Assembly (NCBI GenBank): GCA_016287975.1
Contig: JAEEXV010000319.1
Span: 1-36,904, forward strand
DNA length: 36,904 bases
Reading direction: 5' to 3'
Origin: Lentisphaeria bacterium
Lineage (GTDB): Bacteria; Verrucomicrobiota; Lentisphaeria; Oligosphaerales; Oligosphaeraceae
Shown: one piece after another, positions 33,798 through 36,904 of the stretch
Layout: each line of letters starts with the position of its first letter
How positions within the stretch are numbered: position 1 is the stretch's first letter
Made by a program: the position numbers and the translations under genes
The notes under the pieces: generated by a model
Told to the model about the DNA's origin: nothing
The model's database searches: none
Seen by the model: only the letters and a program-made list of their open reading frames with translations

Positions 33798-34252
33798 TTC
33801 CGTGCGCTTTTGAGCACGCGGTCGGTTTCGCGGCGGTCGATTTCGGCCTTGAGGGTCTCGCGCTTGTCGTGGACGTTCTTGCCTCGGCAGAGGCCGATGG
33901 TCAGTTTGACGCGCCCCTTGTCGTTGAAATAGGCGTCGAGGGGGATGACGGTGAGGCCCTTGGCCTCGGTCGCGCGCCTCAGGCGGCGGATCTCCTTCTT
34001 GTGGAGGAGGAGCCTGCGGTCATGGACGGGGGTGTGGTTGTTGTAGGTGCCCATCGCGTAGGGGGCGATGTTGCTGCCGTGCAGCACGGCGTTGCCCTTG
34101 GGGTCGAAGGTGACGTAGGCCTCTGGCAGGGACATGGCCCCTGCGCGGCAGGACTTGACCTCGGTGCCAGTGAGCACGATGCCCGCCTGCAGCGTCTCCA
34201 GCACCATATAGTCGTGCCTGGCTTTCTTGTTCTGGCAGATGTGCTTGGACAT
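33794..34252 (-). CDS. smpB: SsrA-binding protein SmpB
   Basis: 152 aa. Conserved layout: N-terminal ICQNKKARHDYMVLETLQAG, LTGTEVKSCRAGAMSL, then RRLLLHKKEIRRL, IPLDAYFNDKGRVKLTIGL and the C-terminal KNVHDKRETLKAEIDRRETDR tail that inserts in the ribosomal A site. It binds tmRNA and rescues stalled ribosomes by trans-translation. tmRNA itself is not in the window. It sits 6 nt after the tsaB stop and overlaps queA. No SD is visible in the short gap. Confidence 0.97.
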   Translation of the reverse strand: MSKHICQNKKARHDYMVLETLQAGIVLTGTEVKSCRAGAMSLPEAYVTFDPKGNAVLHGSNIAPYAMGTYNNHTPVHDRRLLLHKKEIRRLRRATEAKGLTVIPLDAYFNDKGRVKLTIGLCRGKNVHDKRETLKAEIDRRETDRVLKSARK

Positions 34253-34258
34253 GGTTGT

Positions 34259-34954
34259 TTAGATGGGGGCTGCGCGAAGCGTGGCGGGGCGGACGAAGAC
34301 CGCCTGGCGCACGTAGAGGGGGGTGGTCGAGGCCTCGGCGGCGGCCGCGTCCGCAGGCCAGGGATAGAACGCTTCGCCTGCGTCGAGCAGGGGCGGGGCG
34401 GTGAACTTCTCGATGCCCCGTAGCCTTTCAGCGATGGTCGGCGGCAACGGCGGCAGGAGGTCGGCCTGCGCGGTGCACCAGCATTGCGCGTCCGTCGCGC
34501 GCAGCGCGTCGGGCTGGCAGGGTGTCGGGGAATCGGCGAGGCGCCAGTCGGGGGCGCCTGGGCTCTCGCGGATGAGGCGCACGGGGATGACCTGGCCGCA
34601 GCGGCCGTCATGCAAGACCATGGCGGAGAGGTCATCCGTCAGTGCGGCGGCGTGCGCGATGGCGAGGGAGGAGGGGACGCCGCGCAACTGGGCGCAGGTG
34701 GCGGTGGCGACGCCCTTGGCGAAGGCGATCCCGCAACGCAGCCCCGCGAAGGAACCTGGGCCGATGCCGACACTCCAACGGCGGATGTCGCGGAGGGCGA
34801 GGCCGCGCGCGGCGAGCAGTTGCAGCACCCACGGGGCGAGTTGTCGGTCGCAGTCGCGCCCCGCGCCGTCGAGGCGCTCCGAGAGCAGGAGGTCCTTACC
34901 GTCGGCGACGGCGAACGCAAAACCGAGTGAGGTGTCAAGGGCGGCGTGAAGCAT
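34259..34954 (-). CDS. tsaB: tRNA threonylcarbamoyladenosine biosynthesis protein TsaB
   Basis: 231 aa. An actin-like/ASKHA fold start MLHAALDTSLGFAFAVADG and the signature VGIGPGSFAGLRCGIAFAKGVA (usual GPGSFTGLRIG) identify TsaB, the non-catalytic partner that with TsaD and TsaE makes t6A37 in ANN-decoding tRNAs. The C-terminal part (after about residue 115) is poorly conserved, as is normal for the family. It lies 14 nt after the XRE gene and 6 nt before smpB, in one operon. Confidence 0.92.
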   Translation of the reverse strand: MLHAALDTSLGFAFAVADGKDLLLSERLDGAGRDCDRQLAPWVLQLLAARGLALRDIRRWSVGIGPGSFAGLRCGIAFAKGVATATCAQLRGVPSSLAIAHAAALTDDLSAMVLHDGRCGQVIPVRLIRESPGAPDWRLADSPTPCQPDALRATDAQCWCTAQADLLPPLPPTIAERLRGIEKFTAPPLLDAGEAFYPWPADAAAAEASTTPLYVRQAVFVRPATLRAAPI

Positions 34955-34968
34955 GGGGCGGGTGGTGG

Positions 34969-35313
34969 TCAGACAAGGGTGATGGAGACGCGCTTGCCGC
35001 AGGCGGCGGCGTATTTCTGGATAGTGGCGAAGGTGATGTTGCGGCGCCCGCGCTCGATCTGGGCGATGGCGGTCTGCTTGGTGCCGAGTTTTTCCGCCAA
35101 CTGGGCCTGGGTGAGACCAGCCTGTTGTCGAGCCTTGTGGAGGGCCATGACCATACGCATGCGCGCCATCGTCTCGGCGACCTTCTCGGCGTTGGCGGGG
35201 TCGTTGAAGTAGGCGTCACGCTCCTTTTCCTCTGCATCCGGGATTTCGGGGTGTTCCTTGATGCGGCGGATGTCGGCCAGGAGTTCCTCGTCGCTGTATT
35301 CGCGTGGTTTCAT
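34969..35313 (-). CDS. XRE-family helix-turn-helix regulator
   Basis: 114 aa from MKPREYSDEELLADIRRIKE. Residues about 1-55 are acidic and helical. Residues about 60-112 form an HTH_3 domain: ALHKARQQAGLTQAQLAEKL, then QTAIAQIERGRRNITFATIQKYAAACG. This is the shape of HigA-like antitoxins, but no toxin gene adjoins it: the neighbour on one side is tsaB and on the other a 216-nt region without a gene. GGAG 9 nt before the ATG sets the start; the frame open to 35487 runs through the promoter. Confidence 0.88.
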   Translation of the reverse strand: MKPREYSDEELLADIRRIKEHPEIPDAEEKERDAYFNDPANAEKVAETMARMRMVMALHKARQQAGLTQAQLAEKLGTKQTAIAQIERGRRNITFATIQKYAAACGKRVSITLV

Positions 35314-35386
35314 GCTATTACTCCGGTTTGCCGCAGCAGGACGATGGTTGCAGGAATCGAAATGTCTTTTCCACCTCGGAAATGGA

Positions 35387-35395
35387 GATAATATA
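35387..35395 (-). promoter_or_regulatory. -10-like element of the XRE-tsaB-smpB-queA unit
   Basis: Minus strand TATATTATC, inside a 12-mer (GAGATAATATAT on the plus strand) that is identical to the one at the promoter of the 1414-aa gene. 74 nt upstream of the start. No clear -35 box. The rest of 35314-35529 shows nothing recognisable. Confidence 0.4.
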
Positions 35396-35529
35396 TTCTT
35401 TAGATTACGCTCTGTTCCCCAAACGGGTCGGTAACTGCCTAACTTCTGCGGCGACAAAGATGAGCCGGCGGAAAGGCGAGAAGGCAATGGTTCGAGTCGG
35501 CGTGAAGGCGATGATGATAATCTGGAAGC

Positions 35530-36696
35530 CTACGGGTAGTATTCCACGGGGAGGTCGGTCTCGTAATCGTCGGAGAAGCGTTCGGCGAGGATGCGGGTCG
35601 TGTTTTGGGGAAAGAGCGTCTCCTGCGGCGGGGAGACGAAGACGAGGCGCGCCTCCGGGTGGTGCGGCGCCACTCCGGCGGCGCTGCCGAAGAGCCAGAC
35701 TTCCCCGGCTGTCTTCGTTTGGAAGGCGGCGCCGTCCAGCGGCAGCCGGAAGGAACGGGGCAGCAGCGGTCGGGCCGCCGCCCAACTCCATTCATTTCCC
35801 AACAGGACGAGCGCCGCGCCGTCGCCGCGCACCAGGCAGCCCTGCCGCACCCGCGGAGTGCTCTCGTCCCGCCAGGGCAGGAGCGCCGCCAGGGCCACAG
35901 TCGCGACTGTCGCGGAGAGGCCAATCCGGCGCCACTGGGGGCGTCCCCATGCCAGCCGGAGCCCGAGGCCGAGGAAGGCGGCGAGGGAGATCCAGGCCAG
36001 CAGCCAGTTGAGGAGGCCCAGGCCGCCATGCCCGCGTGCGTCGGCCAGCACTGTCCAGTCGAAGACACTGGAGCATCCGGCCGAGACGGCCATTCCCGCG
36101 AAGGCGCACCAGGCGGCGGGCGCGCGCCGCCATCCCCGCAGCAGGGCGTAGAGGATGGCAGCCAGCCAGAGCGCGCCCGGCAGCCATCCGGCCTCCGCGA
36201 GGAGCGTCAGGTGCGAGTTCACCAGCGTCCGGCACTCGATGCCCTCCAGCAGGAAGGCCGAGGCGATGGCGCCGGAGCGCCCCAGGCCCACGCCTGTAGG
36301 ATTTGCGGCGGCCAGCCGCAGCCCCGTCAGCCAGATGCGGGGGCGGTTCGTCACCGCCGCGTCCAGGCCGAAGCGCCCGAAGACCCCGACGATTCCGAGT
36401 ACGGCGGCCAGTACGGCGACACCGCACCAGGCGAGGCGCCGGGCGCGGAGGTCCGCCGTCCGGTTCCGCCAGAGGTGCACGGCCAGTTCGGCGCCCGCCA
36501 CCAGCGCGCCCGTGCGCGAATAGGTCAGGGCCAGCGCCACCGCCAGGGGGAGGCAGAGCAGCCATCCCAGCCAGGCGTGTTTTCGCCATCCCCAGAGGAA
36601 CGGCAGCGCCATGCAGATGAGCGCCGCCGCATGGTTCGGGTTGTGGAAGCCGAAGCCCCAGCGCGCCAAATCCCCATAGAGGAATATGCTCTTCAT
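35530..36696 (-). CDS. O-antigen ligase / Wzy-like membrane protein
   Basis: 388 aa. After a short start MKSIFLYGDLARWGFGFHNPN it enters hydrophobic segments, with LALTYSRTGALVAGAEL, the periplasmic-loop-like NRPRIWLTGLRLAAANPTGVGLG and further membrane helices to about residue 275. The C-terminal 110 residues (from about WRDESTPRVRQG) are a soluble beta-rich tail of unknown type. The NPNHAA, SRTG and RPRIW...NP.GVG features are those of the Wzy_C ligase/polymerase domain. Most family members carry several extra N-terminal helices that are missing here, so it may be a short form or have lost its front. It overlaps the upstream gene by ATGA. The region is rich in CCGG unlike the rest of the window. 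Confidence 0.75.
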   Translation of the reverse strand: MKSIFLYGDLARWGFGFHNPNHAAALICMALPFLWGWRKHAWLGWLLCLPLAVALALTYSRTGALVAGAELAVHLWRNRTADLRARRLAWCGVAVLAAVLGIVGVFGRFGLDAAVTNRPRIWLTGLRLAAANPTGVGLGRSGAIASAFLLEGIECRTLVNSHLTLLAEAGWLPGALWLAAILYALLRGWRRAPAAWCAFAGMAVSAGCSSVFDWTVLADARGHGGLGLLNWLLAWISLAAFLGLGLRLAWGRPQWRRIGLSATVATVALAALLPWRDESTPRVRQGCLVRGDGAALVLLGNEWSWAAARPLLPRSFRLPLDGAAFQTKTAGEVWLFGSAAGVAPHHPEARLVFVSPPQETLFPQNTTRILAERFSDDYETDLPVEYYP

Positions 36697-36904
36697 TTCG
36701 CCTCCCCCCGCCAGAGGCGGCGGATTTCCGGCGTATAGAGCGGATTGCGGAACTCGCGCCCGATGACGCCGCCGACCTGCCGCGTGTCATCCTCGCCGTA
36801 TTCCAGGGCCTTCGGAGGCCCCGCGAGCATCGCGTCCAGCCAGGCGCGCGCCAGTCGCAGCGCCTCCGGCTGGAGTTCGTGTCCGCCGGGGAAGTTCCGC
36901 CACA
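36693..36904 (-). CDS. C-terminal end of a possible alpha/beta hydrolase (start outside window)
   Basis: An open frame enters from the window edge and ends at TGA (36693-36695), overlapping the start of the O-antigen-ligase-like gene by 4 nt. The 70 residues include WRNFPGGHELQPEALRLARA, WLDAMLAGPPKALEYGEDD and RNPLYTPEIRRLWRGEAK. The FPGGHEL...A..WL pattern resembles the catalytic-histidine end of esterase/hydrolase-fold proteins, followed by a short helical tail. With so little sequence the family is tentative. Coupling to the ligase-like gene suggests a surface-polysaccharide locus. Confidence 0.55.
   Translation of the reverse strand, partial: WRNFPGGHELQPEALRLARAWLDAMLAGPPKALEYGEDDTRQVGGVIGREFRNPLYTPEIRRLWRGEAK

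Noticed and set aside
34969..35313. HigBA-type toxin-antitoxin module
   Set aside because: The XRE protein is HigA-like in shape, but no toxin-size gene adjoins it on either side; tsaB follows directly.

Overview
The window is GC-rich bacterial chromosome. The best taxonomic hint is a type-II pseudopilin with an [20 protein letters not shown] leader followed by a C-terminal FDGHV motif. Hundreds of such proteins are typical of Lentisphaerota (Victivallales-like) and related PVC-superphylum genomes. A very large secreted glycoside-hydrolase-type protein, a CBM9-like lipoprotein and a Gfo/Idh/MocA oxidoreductase fit a glycan-degrading, possibly host-associated member of that group. The assignment is inference; no rRNA is present.

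Layout. 1-750: 5' part of an AAA-ATPase-like gene, then tRNA-Val(CAC) with a clear promoter and terminator. 752-7286: a minus-strand glycan-utilisation unit (1414-aa secreted multidomain protein, Gfo/Idh/MocA oxidoreductase, pseudopilin) driven by a promoter whose spacer holds a perfect 16-bp LacI-type palindrome. 7356-9498: a 9-bp tandem array and a DUF2157/GDYXXLXY membrane pair. 9594-9881: an RRM protein with a long leader. 10174-15623: a tight minus-strand operon fabH, PAS/GAF sensor without output domain, trxA, CpXC protein, SUI1/YciH. 15809-24359: plus-strand TetR regulator, then pgm, glgP and a HAD-IIA phosphatase (glycogen mobilisation), followed by UPF0210/DUF711 and DUF445. 24500-25279: CBM9-like lipoprotein. 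25328-26881: ComM/YifB. 27015-29447: U32 peptidase-family protein (RlhA-like). 29698-32502: proB, fabF, acpP. 32730-35313: queA, smpB, tsaB and an XRE regulator. 35530-36904: O-antigen-ligase-like protein and the end of a possible alpha/beta hydrolase.

Features not explained by gene content: (1) five intergenic arrays with a 9-nt period share one grammar (NNNN-RTCCS on the strand of the downstream gene). Two of them run right up to a start codon. (2) CCGG is almost absent from about 29.5 kb of the window, which even bends Pro codon choice, but is abundant after about 35.46 kb and inside one 9-bp array. This suggests a restriction-modification imprint and a recently acquired (or misassembled) right end. 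(3) A TAnnTTATG-like -10 element recurs upstream of many genes. (4) The sensor in the fabH operon has no recognisable signalling output.
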